Source: Alsobacter soli
GTDB taxonomy: Bacteria; Pseudomonadota; Alphaproteobacteria; Rhizobiales; Beijerinckiaceae
Direction of reading: 5' to 3'
Assembly: GCF_003004785.1 (NCBI RefSeq)
Contig: NZ_PVZS01000034.1
Span: 1 to 48,550, forward strand
Length of the DNA stretch: 48,550 nt
The notes under the pieces are model-generated. The model did not search any database. It was given only the letters and a program-made list of their open reading frames with translations, and was not told the origin of the DNA. Shown one piece after another: positions 33,435-43,864 of the stretch (position 1 is the first letter of the stretch; each line of letters opens with the position of its first letter). The translations under genes were made by a program, and so were the position numbers.

Positions 33435-34148
33435 TCAGAAGCGGTAGGTGACGCCGACGCCGACCAGCCACGGGTCGAGGTTGACCTTGGTCCTGACCGG
33501 GACGACGCCCGCGACGGTGGCCTTGCCGGAGGTCTCCAGCCAGAGCTTCTTCACGTCGACGTTGATGCCCCAGTGCTTGTCGATCATGTAATCGAAGCCG
33601 GCCTGCAGGGCGAAACCGACATTGTCCTTGAGGCTCAGGTGCGTCACCACGCCCTTGGCGTCTTCGTTGTAGAAGAAGGTGTAGTTCACGCCTGCGCCGA
33701 CATACGGCTTGAACGCGCCGAAATTGGTGAAGTGGTACTGCAGCGTCAGGGTCGGGGGCAGCAGCCAGGCGCGGCCCACGGCGTACTTGGCGCCCGCCGG
33801 GCCGAGCACCGCCGCGTTGTCGCGCAGGCTCAGATTATGCGGCGTGGTGCCGAGGACGAGCTCGGCGGCGATGTTCTGAGTGAAGAAGTAGGTGATGTCC
33901 AACTCGGGAACGACCGAGTCCGAGACCTGGACTTTCTCGCCCGGGGAGTTCGTGCCCAGCACGTAGAAGTCCTTCGTCGACTCCTGCGGGATCACGCCGA
34001 GGGCGCGCACGCGCACCATCCAGGGGCTCAGGGCCTCCTCGACGAACACGGGGGCCTTCTTGGAGGACGGGAGGTCGGCGGCGACGGCCGACAGGGCGGT
34101 GCCGGCGAGGAGAGCGGCAGCGAGCGCCACGGAAGCGGTGAATTTCAT
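33435..34148 (-). CDS. ompW: OmpW-family outer-membrane protein
   Basis: A 237-residue eight-stranded beta-barrel. Signal peptide MKFTASVALAAALLAGTALSAVAA. Mature: SPWMVRVRALGVIPQES, VVPELDITYFFTQNIAAELVLGTTPHNLSL, GRAWLLPPTLTLQYHFTNFGAFKPYVGAGVNYTFFYNEDA, and the C-terminal VGVGVTYRF with terminal Phe, as usual for OmpW. OmpW forms a narrow hydrophobic channel and its genes respond to oxygen, iron and osmotic stress. ATG at 34148 begins the signal peptide; the 25 codons upstream in frame are not. A FixK/FNR-type palindrome lies 99 bases before the start. Confidence 0.94.
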   Translation of the reverse strand: MKFTASVALAAALLAGTALSAVAADLPSSKKAPVFVEEALSPWMVRVRALGVIPQESTKDFYVLGTNSPGEKVQVSDSVVPELDITYFFTQNIAAELVLGTTPHNLSLRDNAAVLGPAGAKYAVGRAWLLPPTLTLQYHFTNFGAFKPYVGAGVNYTFFYNEDAKGVVTHLSLKDNVGFALQAGFDYMIDKHWGINVDVKKLWLETSGKATVAGVVPVRTKVNLDPWLVGVGVTYRF

Positions 34149-34459
34149 GTGTTGCACCCCAAAAGTTCCCTGATCCGACTCGCCGCTCGGGGGAAAGCGC
34201 CGGGGATCGGTCCTGCTTGTCATGCAGGAGCGGGGTTCCGGACAAGTTGATTTAGCTCAAAGCGTCCAAGCTTGCGGATGGCTGTGATCGGATTGCAACA
34301 ATCACGCGTGCACGCGTCATGTGCGCCGTGGCGGCGACTCCGATTTGGTCAAGCCAGGAATAATCCGGGCGCAGGAGAGTCGACGGGAGCGCCGTCCGCA
34401 GTTCGCCGAGCGAGCGCGCGCAGGGCCAGATAAAAAGTCAGGTTGGATTCGACCCGGGC
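34149..34459. other. Upstream region of ompW, no gene
   Basis: These 311 bases hold the ompW promoter region, with the FNR/FixK-type palindrome at 34247, and beyond it the 3' side of the SdhAF4 gene. I see no coding frame with a recognisable product. The stretch 34240-34310 is more AT-rich than its surroundings. Confidence 0.5.
34247..34260. promoter_or_regulatory. FNR/FixK-type box upstream of ompW
   Basis: TTGATTTAGCTCAA fits TTGA-N6-TCAA exactly, the consensus of CRP/FNR-family anaerobic regulators in alphaproteobacteria (FixK, FnrN), and differs by one base from the enteric FNR site TTGAT-N4-ATCAA. It lies 99 bases before the ompW ATG. If it acts at the usual -41.5 position, transcription would start near 34212. 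Confidence 0.6.
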
Positions 34460-34699
34460 TCAGAAATCCGCCGTAAGGCCCTTGATCTCCCAGTCGCCGT
34501 AGCGCACGGGTTCGAGCCCGCCGCGCCCCTGGCGCTCCGGTGGCAGTTCCGCCGCCTGCGCGTCGATGGCGGCGCGCCGGGCGGCCGCTTCCGCGAGGGC
34601 GCGCTGGGCGGCCGGACTCAGCGGCTTGCGCGCGGGCTCGGCTTCCGTCCCGGCGTCGGCCGCCTGGTCGGGCCCCGCCTGCGGCTCGGGGTTTGTCAT
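34460..34699 (-). CDS. sdhAF4: Succinate dehydrogenase assembly factor 4 (DUF1674)
   Basis: A 79-residue protein. The N-terminal half is disordered, Ala/Pro/Glu-rich; a helix follows (PAAQRALAEAAARRAAIDAQ). The C-terminal 20 residues GRGGLEPVRYGDWEIKG-LTADF are the DUF1674/SdhAF4 signature. In eukaryotes SdhAF4 binds the flavinylated SDHA subunit and protects it during complex II assembly; the bacterial one is presumed alike. It is divergent from rsmB, an arrangement common in Hyphomicrobiales. Confidence 0.92.
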   Translation of the reverse strand: MTNPEPQAGPDQAADAGTEAEPARKPLSPAAQRALAEAAARRAAIDAQAAELPPERQGRGGLEPVRYGDWEIKGLTADF

Positions 34700-34799
34700 G
34701 GTCGTGCTCGGGTCTTCTGGTCAGTGTTGCGGACCATAAAGGCCCGCCGCGCGAGAATTTCAATGCCGCACGCCGTCGCGCGCGCTTAAAGGATGAGTC

Positions 34800-36164
34800 A
34801 TGCATCGACCCAGCAAGCGCCCCGACCGCCCCCGCCCGCCGGCCCAGGCCCCTGACGCCCCCGGCCTTCCCGCCCGCAAGCTCGCCGCCGAGGCCGTTGC
34901 GGCCGTGCTTGACGAGCGCCGGGCCCTCGACGAAACGCTCGACCGCCTCCTGGACGGCCCGAGGGCCTCCGCTATGGAGGACCGGGACCGCGCGCTGGTG
35001 CGCGCCATCGCCACTGTGGCGATCCGCCACTTCGGCGCCATCCGCAAGGCGCTGCTGGCGCGCATGAAGTCCGGCATGCCGGCCCAGTCCGGCGTGCTGG
35101 CGTCCGCCCTCGCGACCGGCGCGGCGCAGCTGCTGTGGCTCGACGTGCCAGACCACGCCGCCGTGGACCTCGCCATCCGGCTCATCCAGTCCGACCGCCG
35201 CGCCGAGCGCTACGCGGGGCTCGCCAACGCCGTCCTTCGCCGCATCGGCCGCGAGAAGGACGCCATCCTCGCCGCCATCGATCCGCTGGCGGACGACACC
35301 CCCGAATGGCTGGCGAAGCGCTGGTCCGCCGCCTACGGCGCGGATGCCGCCCGCATCGCCGCCGCCCAGGGGCACGAGGCCTCCGTCGACCTCACCGTGA
35401 AGGCCGACCCGCAGGCCTGGGCCGCGAAGCTCGACGCGCTGGCCCTGCCCACCGGCTCCCTGCGCCTGCGCCAGCGCACCGCCCTGCCCGAGCTGCCCGG
35501 CTACGCCGAGGGCGCTTGGTGGGTGCAGGACGCCGCCGCCGCGATGCCGGCCCGGCTGCTCGCCCCGAAGCCCGGCGAGCGGATCGCCGACCTCTGCGCC
35601 GCCCCGGGCGGCAAGACCGCCCAGCTCGCCGCCGCTGGCGCGGCCGTGCTCGCCGTCGACCGCTCCGAGCCTCGCCTCAAGCGGCTCCGCGTCAACATGG
35701 AGCGCCTCGGCCTCACGGTGGAGACCCGCGCGGTCGACGCCCTGCTGCTGGACGAGCCGGACGGCTTCGACGCGATCCTGCTGGACGCGCCCTGCACGGC
35801 GACCGGGACGCTCCGCCGCCACCCGGACGTGGCCTGGACCAAGGACGAGGCGGACCTCGTGAAGCTCGCCAGCCTGCAGACGCGCCTTCTCGACAAGGCC
35901 GCAACGCTCCTGCGCCCCGGCGGCCGACTGGTCTATTGCGTGTGCTCGCTGGAGCCCGAAGAGGGCGAGAAGCAGGTCGCGGCCTTCCTGGCCCGCCATC
36001 CGGATTGCGCCCGGGCCCCGATCACGGCCGAGGAGGTCGGCGTCGCCGAGGCGGTGACCCCGTCGGGCGACCTTCGCACCCTGCCCTTCATGCTCCCCCA
36101 TGACGAGTCCCGCCTCGCCGGCCTCGACGGCTTCTACGCCGCACGGCTGGTGAAGGAGGGCTGA
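34800..36164 (+). CDS. rsmB: 16S rRNA (cytosine-C5) methyltransferase RsmB-type
   Basis: A 454-residue protein. Residues about 25-150 are a NusB-like RNA-binding domain (LAAEAVAAVLDERRALDETLDRLL, ALVRAIATVAIRHFGAI). The methyltransferase domain follows: GAWWVQDAAAAMPARLLAPKPGERIADLCAAPGGKTAQLAAAGAAVLAVDRSEPRLKRLRVNMERLG is the SAM site; ILLDAPCTATGTLRRHPDVAW holds the first catalytic Cys region and LVYCVCSLEPEEGEKQV the second. It methylates C967 of 16S rRNA in E. coli. ATG at 34800 is preceded by GGATGAG. Confidence 0.95.
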   Translation: MHRPSKRPDRPRPPAQAPDAPGLPARKLAAEAVAAVLDERRALDETLDRLLDGPRASAMEDRDRALVRAIATVAIRHFGAIRKALLARMKSGMPAQSGVLASALATGAAQLLWLDVPDHAAVDLAIRLIQSDRRAERYAGLANAVLRRIGREKDAILAAIDPLADDTPEWLAKRWSAAYGADAARIAAAQGHEASVDLTVKADPQAWAAKLDALALPTGSLRLRQRTALPELPGYAEGAWWVQDAAAAMPARLLAPKPGERIADLCAAPGGKTAQLAAAGAAVLAVDRSEPRLKRLRVNMERLGLTVETRAVDALLLDEPDGFDAILLDAPCTATGTLRRHPDVAWTKDEADLVKLASLQTRLLDKAATLLRPGGRLVYCVCSLEPEEGEKQVAAFLARHPDCARAPITAEEVGVAEAVTPSGDLRTLPFMLPHDESRLAGLDGFYAARLVKEG

Positions 36165-36206
36165 ATGGCCTCTCCGCCGGCCCGGGTTTCACGTTCCGCT
36201 TTGGCC

Positions 36207-36322
36207 CGTCATCCCCGGCCCGAGCCGTGAAGTGGCGAAGGGAAAGGGGGATCCAGGGGCAACCCGGCTAACCCGGTCCCCTGGATCCCCGTCCCCGCGC
36301 TTCGCGCCGCCGGGGATGACGG
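36207..36322. repeat. Intergenic palindrome, GTCATCCCCGGC type, full copy
   Basis: It begins CGTCATCCCCGGCCCGAGC and contains AAGGGGGATCCAGGGG; the mirrored half reads CCCCTGGATCCCCGTCC and ends GCCGGGGATGACGG. The whole folds as one long hairpin between the tail-to-tail rsmB and acsA genes. Other copies lie at 42692 (half) and 46007 (full). Confidence 0.75.
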
Positions 36323-36347
36323 CGAAGGTTGCAAGCCTGAGCGTGGC

Positions 36348-38291
36348 TTAGTCCCGCTTGTTCTGCCGGTGCTCGATCAGGTCGTTGACCACGGTCGGAT
36401 CGGCCAGGGTCGAGGTGTCGCCCAGCGCGCCGAACTCGTCCTCGGCGATCTTGCGCAGGATTCGGCGCATGATCTTGCCCGAGCGGGTCTTCGGCAGGCC
36501 GGGGGCGAACTGGATCAGGTCCGGCGAGGCGATCGGGCCGATCTCCTTGCGCACCCAGGCCACCAGCTCCTTCCGCAGAGCTTCGGTGGGCTCCTCGCCC
36601 GTCATCAGGGTCACGTAGGCGTAGATGCCCTGGCCCTTGATGTCGTGCGGATAGCCCACCACCGCGGCCTCCGACACCTTCGGATGCGCCACGAGCGCGC
36701 TCTCCACCTCGGCCGTGCCCATGCGGTGGCCGGACACGTTGATCACGTCGTCCACGCGCCCCGTGATCCAGTAGTACCCGTCGGAGTCGCGGCGGCAGCC
36801 GTCGCCCGTGAAGTACTTGTTCGGGTAGGTGGAGAAGTAGGTCTCCATGAAGCGCTGGTGGTCGCCATAGACCGTGCGCATCTGGCCCGGCCAGCTGTCC
36901 GCCATCACGAGGTTGCCCTCGCAGGCGCCCTCCAGGATCTTGCCTTCCGCGTCCACCACCTCGGGCTTCACGCCGAAGAACGGCCGCGTGGCGGAGCCGG
37001 GCTTGAGCGCCGTGGCTCCGGGCAGCGGGGTGATCAGGATGCCGCCGGTCTCCGTCTGCCACCAGGTGTCCACGATCGGGCAGCGGTTGTCGCCCACCAC
37101 CCGGTAGTACCACTCCCAGGCCTCGGGGTTGATCGGCTCGCCCACCGAGCCGAGCAGGCGCAGCGACGCGCGCGAGGTCTTCTTCACGGGCTCCTCGCCG
37201 GCGCCCATCAGCGAGCGGATGGCGGTGGGGGCGGTGTAGAAGATGTTGACCTTGTGCTTGTCCACCACGTCCCAGAAGCGGGAGATGGACGGATACGTCG
37301 GGATGCCCTCGAACATCAGCGTCGTCGCGCCGTTGGCGAGCGGGCCGTACACGATGTAGCTGTGGCCCGTCACCCAGCCCACGTCCGCCGTGCACCAGTA
37401 GACGTCACCCTCGTGGTAGTCGAACACATACTGGTGCGTCATGGACGCATAGACCAGGTAGCCCGCCGTGGTGTGCACCACGCCCTTGGGCTTGCCGGTC
37501 GAGCCCGACGTGTACAGGAGGAACAGCGGGTCCTCCGCGTTCATCGGCTCCACCGGGCAGTCGGCCGACGCCTTGGCGGCGGCCTCCTCGTACCAGACGT
37601 CCCGGCCCGGCTGCATGCTGATCGAGCCGCCGGTGCGCTTCACGACCAGCACGGTCTTGAGGCAGTCCACCTTGTCGGCGGCGGCGTCCACATTGGCCTT
37701 CAGCGGCACCTTGCGGCCGCCGCGCAGGCCCTCGTCCGCCGTGATCACCACGGCCGAGGCCGCGTCCTCGATGCGGCTCGCGAGCGAGTCGGGCGAGAAG
37801 CCCCCGAACACGATGGAGTGGATGGCGCCGATGCGGGCGCAGGCCAGCATGGCGTAGGCCGCCTCCGGGATCATCGGCAGGTAGATGGTGACGCGGTCGC
37901 CCTTTTTGACGCCGTGCGCCTTGAGCACGTTGGCGAAGCGGCACACCTCGGCGTGCAGCTCCTTGTAGCTGATGTGCTTGGATTCGTTCGGGTCGTCGCC
38001 TTCCCAGATGATGGCCGTCTGGTCGGCGCGCCGGGCCAGGTGCCGGTCCACGCAGTTCAGCGCCACGTTGGTGACGCCGTCCTCGAACCACTTGATCGAG
38101 ACCGCGCCCGGCGCATAGCTGACGTTCTTCACCTTGGTGAAGGGCTGGATCCAGTCGATCCGCTTGCCGTGCTCGCCCCAGAAGGCGTCCGGATCCCGAA
38201 CTGACGCGGCGTACATTTCCTGGTACTTCGCGTCGTCCACCCAGGCGCGCTTCGACCATTCGGCGCTGACGGGATAGACCTTCTCGGACAT
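36348..38291 (-). CDS. acsA: Acetyl-CoA synthetase
   Basis: A 647-residue ANL-superfamily enzyme that makes acetyl-CoA from acetate, ATP and CoA through acetyl-AMP. Seen: [51 protein letters not shown], the AMP-binding P-loop [63 protein letters not shown] and the acetylation-site motif [17 protein letters not shown] (regulatory Lys near the end). ATG at 38291; an upstream in-frame start would add 18 Arg-rich residues. Its upstream region is shared with the divergent riboswitch-bluB unit. Confidence 0.97.
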   Translation of the reverse strand: MSEKVYPVSAEWSKRAWVDDAKYQEMYAASVRDPDAFWGEHGKRIDWIQPFTKVKNVSYAPGAVSIKWFEDGVTNVALNCVDRHLARRADQTAIIWEGDDPNESKHISYKELHAEVCRFANVLKAHGVKKGDRVTIYLPMIPEAAYAMLACARIGAIHSIVFGGFSPDSLASRIEDAASAVVITADEGLRGGRKVPLKANVDAAADKVDCLKTVLVVKRTGGSISMQPGRDVWYEEAAAKASADCPVEPMNAEDPLFLLYTSGSTGKPKGVVHTTAGYLVYASMTHQYVFDYHEGDVYWCTADVGWVTGHSYIVYGPLANGATTLMFEGIPTYPSISRFWDVVDKHKVNIFYTAPTAIRSLMGAGEEPVKKTSRASLRLLGSVGEPINPEAWEWYYRVVGDNRCPIVDTWWQTETGGILITPLPGATALKPGSATRPFFGVKPEVVDAEGKILEGACEGNLVMADSWPGQMRTVYGDHQRFMETYFSTYPNKYFTGDGCRRDSDGYYWITGRVDDVINVSGHRMGTAEVESALVAHPKVSEAAVVGYPHDIKGQGIYAYVTLMTGEEPTEALRKELVAWVRKEIGPIASPDLIQFAPGLPKTRSGKIMRRILRKIAEDEFGALGDTSTLADPTVVNDLIEHRQNKRD

Positions 38292-38515
38292 GGCGCTTTC
38301 TCCCAAAACGCGCGGCCGCCGCGGGGCGACCGTTGTGACTCGCATTGATTTCGAGGCCGCGGGGTCGGCCTTTTTCGCGGCGCATTATGCGAAGCGCCCA
38401 ATTCGGCGGCAAGGCGGCGGCGCTCGTGCTTTGGTCGGGTCGACTTTTGGGGGGAGTCCGGGGCCTGGCCGAACGCTCTTGGCCCCGCCCGCGGCCCGTG
38501 CCACAAAGAGGCGTC

Positions 38516-39467
<952 letters not shown>

Positions 39468-39472
39468 GGCGC

Positions 39473-39727
39473 ATGAAGACGACCACCGCCTCTCACCTGC
39501 GCACCAACCTCGCCACCACGCTCGATCGCGTCGCGGACGATCACGAGCCCGTGGTGGTGACCCGCGAAGGCGGCAAGCCGGCCGTGGTGCTGATCTCGCT
39601 GGAGGATTACGCATCCCTCGAGGAGACGCGCCACCTCCTGCGCAGCCCGGCCAATGCGAGTCGGCTGCTCGCTTCCGTAAGGGACCTTGAGGCCGGCCAG
39701 GGAGTCGAGCGCCAAATCGAGGAATGA
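39473..39727 (+). CDS. yefM: YefM-type antitoxin (Phd/YefM family)
   Basis: An 84-residue antitoxin. The N-terminal Phd/YefM fold is clear: [58 protein letters not shown]; the C-terminal helix ([21 protein letters not shown]) would wrap the toxin. It neutralises YoeB and represses its own promoter with it. There is no ribosome site before the ATG, in keeping with a leaderless message. Its stop overlaps the toxin start (ATGA). Confidence 0.93.
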   Translation: MKTTTASHLRTNLATTLDRVADDHEPVVVTREGGKPAVVLISLEDYASLEETRHLLRSPANASRLLASVRDLEAGQGVERQIEE

Positions 39728-39978
39728 GGCTCGTCTTCAGCGAGGCGGCCTGGGACGACTACCTGCACTGGCAGAAGCAGGATCGGAAGACCCTGGAGCG
39801 CATCAACGGCCTGATCAAGGAGTGCCTGCGAACCCCGTTCGCAGGCCGTGGGAAGCCGGAGCCGCTACGCGGCGAACTCTCCGGCTGGTGGTCCCGGCGC
39901 ATCGATCTGGAACACCGGCTCGTCTACCGGCTGGAGGGCGACGCGCTGATGATCGCGCAGTGCCGCTACCACTACTGA
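39724..39978 (+). CDS. yoeB: YoeB-type toxin (ribosome-dependent mRNA interferase)
   Basis: An 84-residue RelE-superfamily toxin: [84 protein letters not shown]. The [24 protein letters not shown] block and C-terminal C-RYHY are YoeB hallmarks; the Glu, Arg and terminal His/Tyr of the active site are present. It cleaves mRNA at the ribosomal A site. The ATG overlaps the antitoxin stop, so it is coupled. All residues look intact, so the pair should be active. Confidence 0.93.
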   Translation: MRLVFSEAAWDDYLHWQKQDRKTLERINGLIKECLRTPFAGRGKPEPLRGELSGWWSRRIDLEHRLVYRLEGDALMIAQCRYHY

Positions 39979-39988
39979 CGGCGCCGCC

Positions 39989-40405
39989 TCACAGTCCGCC
40001 CATCTCCCGCACCACGTCCCACTCGGCGTCCGTCACCGGCTGAACCGACAGCCGCATGCAAGTGACGAGCGACATCTTGGCGAGGCGCGGCTCCAGCTTG
40101 ACCGCGGCGAGCGGCACGGGTCGGGGCAAGGCCTCCACGGCCTTGATGTCGACCATCACCCAGGGCGAGCCCTCCGGGGCCGTGTGGTCCGGGTAAGCCT
40201 CCCGGATCACCTCGACGATCCCGACGATCTCCTTGCCGATGTTGGAATGGTAGAAGAACCCGCGATCCCCGAGCTTCATGGTGCGCAGGTTGATCTTGGC
40301 GAGGTGGTTGCGGACCCCGTTCCAGTGCGTGCCCTTGTCGCCGTCCGCGACGAGCTGGTCCCAGGAATAAACGTCGGGTTCGGACTTGTAGAGCCAGTGG
40401 GCCAT
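39989..40405 (-). CDS. EVE-domain protein
   Basis: A 138-residue single-domain EVE protein: AHWLYKSEPDVYSWDQLVADGDKGTHWNGVRNHLAKINLRTMKLGDRGFFYHSNIGKEIVGIVEVIREAYPDHT, then PWVMVDIKAVEALPRPVPL. The WNGVRN and FYHSN motifs form the aromatic cage that binds modified bases in the PUA/YTH-like fold. Free-standing EVE proteins are thought to read modified nucleic acid, possibly tRNA or DNA. ATG at 40405 matches the family start; an upstream open frame adds 52 residues without homology. Confidence 0.93.
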   Translation of the reverse strand: MAHWLYKSEPDVYSWDQLVADGDKGTHWNGVRNHLAKINLRTMKLGDRGFFYHSNIGKEIVGIVEVIREAYPDHTAPEGSPWVMVDIKAVEALPRPVPLAAVKLEPRLAKMSLVTCMRLSVQPVTDAEWDVVREMGGL

Positions 40406-40579
40406 GGGTCGGTCGTTCCGGTGAATCGGGGCGGAGATTAGGGTCAGAGCGGGAGCGGCGCCACTGCTTCCCAAGGTGTGAAAGTTTGCACCCTCATTCC
40501 CCAAGGGGAGATGGCGAGGGGACGTCGAACGCGCTGGCCCACATCCGCCCCTTCGGACCACCTTCTCCCCGCGCCGGGG

Positions 40580-41839
40580 CTACTCCAGCCCCGCGATCGC
40601 GCGGGCGAAGTCGCGGGCCTCGAAGGGCTCCAGGTCGTCCACGCCCTCGCCGATCCCGATGAAGTGCACCGGCAGGCCGAATTTGGCGGCCAACGCGACC
40701 AGAATGCCGCCCCGCGCCGTGCCGTCGAGCTTGGTCATCACAAGGCCGGTAACGCCCGCGATCTTGCCGAAGATCTCGGCCTGGGACAGCGCGTTCTGCC
40801 CCACGGTGGCGTCGAGCACCAGCAGCACCGCATGCGGAGCGGCCGCGTCGATCTTACGGATCACCCGCACCACCTTCTCGAGCTCCGCCATCAGTTCGGC
40901 GCGATTCTGCAGGCGCCCCGCGGTGTCGATCATCAGCACGTCGACGTTCTGCTCCCGCGCCTGGGTCAGCGCGTCGAAGGCCAGGCCGGCGGCGTCGGCG
41001 CCCTGGGCGCGCGCGACCACCGGCGAGCCCGTCCGCTCGCCCCAGACCTTGAGTTGCTCGATGGCCGCGGCGCGGAACGTGTCGCCGGCGGCGAGCATGA
41101 GGCTCTTGCCCTCGCGTTTGAACTTGGCCGCGAGCTTGCCGATGGTGGTGGTCTTGCCGGAGCCGTTCACCCCCACCATCAGGATCACGAAGGGCTTCTT
41201 TCCCCCATCGAGCACAAGAGGCTGGGCGACGGGCGCCAGCACCTTCTCGACCTCGGCGGCCAGCACCGACTTCACCTCCTCCGGCGCGATGTCCTTGCCG
41301 TAGCGTCCCTTGCCGACGGCCTCCACGATGCGGGTCGAGACCTCCACGCCGAGGTCGGCCTGGACCAGGATGTCCTCGAGGTCCTCCAGCGTGTCGGCGT
41401 CCAGCTTGCGCTTGGTGAAGATGTCCGTGATGCCGCCCCCGATGGCGGAGGACGAGCGCGACAGGCCTTCCTTGAGGCGGGTCCACCAGGAGCGCTTGGG
41501 AGCGGGCTCGGCCGCAGCGACAGCGACCGGCGCCGCTGGCGCAGGCTCGATGCGTTCGGGCTCGACAGGCGCCGACGGGGCCGAGACGGGCTCCGGCGGG
41601 GGCGGAGTCACGACCGGCTCAGCCGCCGCCAATTCGTCGATGAGAGACGGCTCCGGGGCAGGCTCTGGCGCGGACGGCGCTTCCGCGGCCGACGGCGCGG
41701 CGGCGGGTTCTTCCTCGGGCTCAGGCTCGACCGGCGCCGGAGGCGGCGGCGCAGCCGGCTCTTCCGGCTTCGGAGCAGGCTGCTCGCGCCCGAACAGGCG
41801 GGAGAAAAATCCGGTCTTCTTCGGGGTCTCGTCGCTCAT
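40580..41839 (-). CDS. ftsY: Signal recognition particle receptor FtsY
   Basis: A 419-residue GTPase. Residues about 18-112 are a Pro/Glu/Ala-rich acidic A region; the N domain follows (WWTRLKEGLSRSSSAIGGGITDIFTKRKLDADTLEDLEDILVQADLGVEVSTRIVE). G-domain motifs: VGVNGSGKTTTIGKLAAKF (G1), DTFRAAAIEQL (G2), DTAGRLQNR (G3), TKLDGTARGG (G4), FIGIGEGVDDLEPF (closing). It receives SRP-ribosome complexes at the inner membrane. The N-terminal MSDETPKKTGFFSRLFG is an amphipathic membrane-binding helix. Confidence 0.97.
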   Translation of the reverse strand: MSDETPKKTGFFSRLFGREQPAPKPEEPAAPPPPAPVEPEPEEEPAAAPSAAEAPSAPEPAPEPSLIDELAAAEPVVTPPPPEPVSAPSAPVEPERIEPAPAAPVAVAAAEPAPKRSWWTRLKEGLSRSSSAIGGGITDIFTKRKLDADTLEDLEDILVQADLGVEVSTRIVEAVGKGRYGKDIAPEEVKSVLAAEVEKVLAPVAQPLVLDGGKKPFVILMVGVNGSGKTTTIGKLAAKFKREGKSLMLAAGDTFRAAAIEQLKVWGERTGSPVVARAQGADAAGLAFDALTQAREQNVDVLMIDTAGRLQNRAELMAELEKVVRVIRKIDAAAPHAVLLVLDATVGQNALSQAEIFGKIAGVTGLVMTKLDGTARGGILVALAAKFGLPVHFIGIGEGVDDLEPFEARDFARAIAGLE

Positions 41840-41890
41840 GCGGCCTCGATAGCTGTTTCCGCCGGCGGCCGAAAGGGATAAGCCCGCCCC

Positions 41891-42676
41891 ATGACCGCTT
41901 CAGCCTCGCTCTGGGGCCCGGCGCGCGCGCCGGGGCTTGATCTCCACTCCCGCCTGCTCTATCGCGACGGGCTGATGCTGATCCTCGACAAGCCCCATGG
42001 CGTGCCCGTCCACAAGGGCCCGAAGGGCGGCCGGCCCGGCGAGATCAACCTGGAGCAGTTCTTTGACCAGCTGATGTTCGGCCTCCCCCGCCCGCCAGCC
42101 CTGGCCCACCGGCTCGACAAGGACACCTCTGGCTGCCTCGTGCTGGGCCGCCATCGCAAGGCGCTGGAGAAACTGGCGCTGCTGTTCAAGCAGGGCAAGG
42201 TCGGCAAGACCTACTGGGCCGTGGTGGAAGGCGAGCCTGCAGCGGACGAGGGCGCGATCGACCTGCCCCTGGGGCGCTTGGACGAGACGCGCGGATGGTG
42301 GATGAAGGTGGACCCGGCGGGCCAACAGTCCCGCACCAACTGGCGCGTGCTCGGCCGGGGGACGGACCCGGACACCCGGCTTCCCATCGCGTGGCTCGCC
42401 ATGGAGCCCGTCACCGGCCGCACCCACCAGCTGCGCGTTCACAGCCAGGCCATGGGCTGGCCCATCCTGGGGGACCCGATCTACGGCACGGCCCCACGCG
42501 AAGGCGGCACGCCGCTGCACCTGCATTCGCGCGCGATCGTCGTGCCGATTTCGAAGAACAAGGAGCCTGTAGCCGCGACCGCGCCCGTCCCCGGGCACAT
42601 GCGCGAGCGGCTGCTGGCCTGCGGGTGGGACGGGGTGGAGGCTTTGCCGCCGAGCTCCGCCCCGATCACCAACTAG
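41891..42676 (+). CDS. RluA-family pseudouridine synthase
   Basis: A 261-residue protein. Catalytic motif HRLDKDTSGCLVLGRH holds the Asp; GLMLILDKPHGVPVHKG opens the domain, YWAVVEGEPAADEGAIDLPLG and the end VTGRTHQLRVHSQAMGWPILGDPIYG are typical of RluA enzymes. There is no S4 domain, so it is closer to RluA than RluC/D. The target (23S rRNA or tRNA) cannot be told. It is divergent from ftsY with 51 bases between the starts. Confidence 0.93.
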   Translation: MTASASLWGPARAPGLDLHSRLLYRDGLMLILDKPHGVPVHKGPKGGRPGEINLEQFFDQLMFGLPRPPALAHRLDKDTSGCLVLGRHRKALEKLALLFKQGKVGKTYWAVVEGEPAADEGAIDLPLGRLDETRGWWMKVDPAGQQSRTNWRVLGRGTDPDTRLPIAWLAMEPVTGRTHQLRVHSQAMGWPILGDPIYGTAPREGGTPLHLHSRAIVVPISKNKEPVAATAPVPGHMRERLLACGWDGVEALPPSSAPITN

Positions 42677-42691
42677 CCGCGACAGTTTCAG

Positions 42692-42755
42692 CCGTCATCC
42701 CCGGCCGGAGCGCCGGAGGCGCGGAGGGGAAGGGGATCCAGGCGCCGCGGGGCGG
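42692..42755. repeat. Intergenic repeat, GTCATCCCCGGC type, half copy
   Basis: CGTCATCCCCGGCCGGAGC followed by AGGGGAAGGGGATCCAGG matches the first half of the copies at 36207 and 46007; the mirrored half is absent, replaced by GC-rich sequence before the next repeat. Confidence 0.65.
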
Positions 42756-42788
42756 TTCGCCGCCACGCGGCCCGCCCGGCCGAATAGT

Positions 42789-42905
42789 CCGTCATTGCGA
42801 GGAGCGCAGCGACGAAGCAATCCAGAGTCGGGCATGGAACGCCACCGTCGCGGGAGCAGGCCTTCCCCGGTGAACGGATTGCTTCGCCTTCGGCTCGCTA
42901 TGACG
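42789..42905. repeat. Intergenic palindrome, GTCATTGCGAGGAGCG type, full copy
   Basis: It begins CCGTCATTGCGAGGAGCGC then AGCGACGAAGCAATCCAG, and closes with GGATTGCTTCGCC then TTCGGCTCGCTATGACG, the mirror of the start. About 55 bases separate the arms. A near-identical left half occurs at 48456. Confidence 0.75.
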
Positions 42906-42919
42906 AAACAGGCCGCTTC

Positions 42920-43864
42920 CTAATCCGCCTTGCGGCGTCCGAAGTCCGGCTCGGGCGTTTCCTGCCCGATGTCGATGATCCCCCGCCGGATCGCGCGGGT
43001 GCGGGTGAAGAGGTTGAACAGCGTCTCGCCGTCCCCCCACCGGATGGCGCGCTGCAGGGCCGAGAGGTCCTCGTTGAAACGCCCCAGCATCTCCAGCACC
43101 GCGTCCTTGTTGTTGAGGAACACGTCACGCCACATCGTCGGGTCGGAGGCCGCGATGCGGGTGAAGTCGCGGAAGCCGCCGGCGGAGAACTTGATCACCT
43201 CGGACTGGGTGACCTCCTCCAGGTCCGCCGCCGTCCCCACGATGTTGTACGCGATGAGGTGCGGCACGTGGCTGGTGATCGCCAGCACCAGGTCGTGGTG
43301 CTGCGGCGTCATGGTCTCCACGTTGGAGCCGAGCTTCTCCCAGAAGGCGCGCACCCGCGCCACAGCGGCGGGATCCGTCCCCTCCGGCGGCGTCAGGATG
43401 CACCAGCGGTTGTGGAACAGCGTCGCGAAGCCGGCGTCCGGCCCCGAGTGCTCCGTGCCCGCCACCGGGTGCGCCGGCACGAAGTGGACCCCCGCCGGCA
43501 GCTGCGGCTGCACCTGCGCCACCACGGAGCCCTTGACCGAGCCCACGTCGGAGACGATCGCGCCCGGCGCCAGCGCCTGGCCCATCTCGGCCGCCACGGA
43601 CCCGCACGCGCCCACGGGCACGCACAGGATCAGGTAGTCGGCCCCGCGCGCGGCCTCGGCGGCCGTCTCGGCGACCACGTCCGCCAAGCCGAGCTCGGCC
43701 ACCCGCGCCCGCACGGCGGGCGACGCGTCCGCCGCCACCAGGGTGCGAGCCAGGTTCAGCCGCTTGGCGGCGCGCGCCAGCGAGGAGCCGATGAGCCCCA
43801 GGCCGACGATGACGAGCCGCTCGAATAGCGGCTCAGCAAGGGGCGGTCCCAGACGCTCAGGCAC
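42920..43864 (-). CDS. tyrC: Prephenate/arogenate dehydrogenase family protein
   Basis: A 314-residue dehydrogenase. The NAD(P) site is [33 protein letters not shown] and [23 protein letters not shown] are TyrA/TyrC hallmarks, with the catalytic His in the latter region; [18 protein letters not shown] and [27 protein letters not shown] follow. It oxidises prephenate or arogenate toward tyrosine; the specificity cannot be set from sequence. The start is GTG and overlaps hisC by 8 bases, so the two are coupled. No ACT domain is fused. Confidence 0.94.
   Translation of the reverse strand: MPERLGPPLAEPLFERLVIVGLGLIGSSLARAAKRLNLARTLVAADASPAVRARVAELGLADVVAETAAEAARGADYLILCVPVGACGSVAAEMGQALAPGAIVSDVGSVKGSVVAQVQPQLPAGVHFVPAHPVAGTEHSGPDAGFATLFHNRWCILTPPEGTDPAAVARVRAFWEKLGSNVETMTPQHHDLVLAITSHVPHLIAYNIVGTAADLEEVTQSEVIKFSAGGFRDFTRIAASDPTMWRDVFLNNKDAVLEMLGRFNEDLSALQRAIRWGDGETLFNLFTRTRAIRRGIIDIGQETPEPDFGRRKAD

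Noticed and set aside
36207-36322. CRISPR repeat or terminator
   Set aside because: The sequence is a single long palindrome with related copies in other gaps, not regularly spaced repeats, and lacks a T-run.
36369-38204. A 611-residue plus-strand frame inside acsA
   Set aside because: It is antisense to a fully recognisable acetyl-CoA synthetase and is His/Arg-rich low-complexity sequence.
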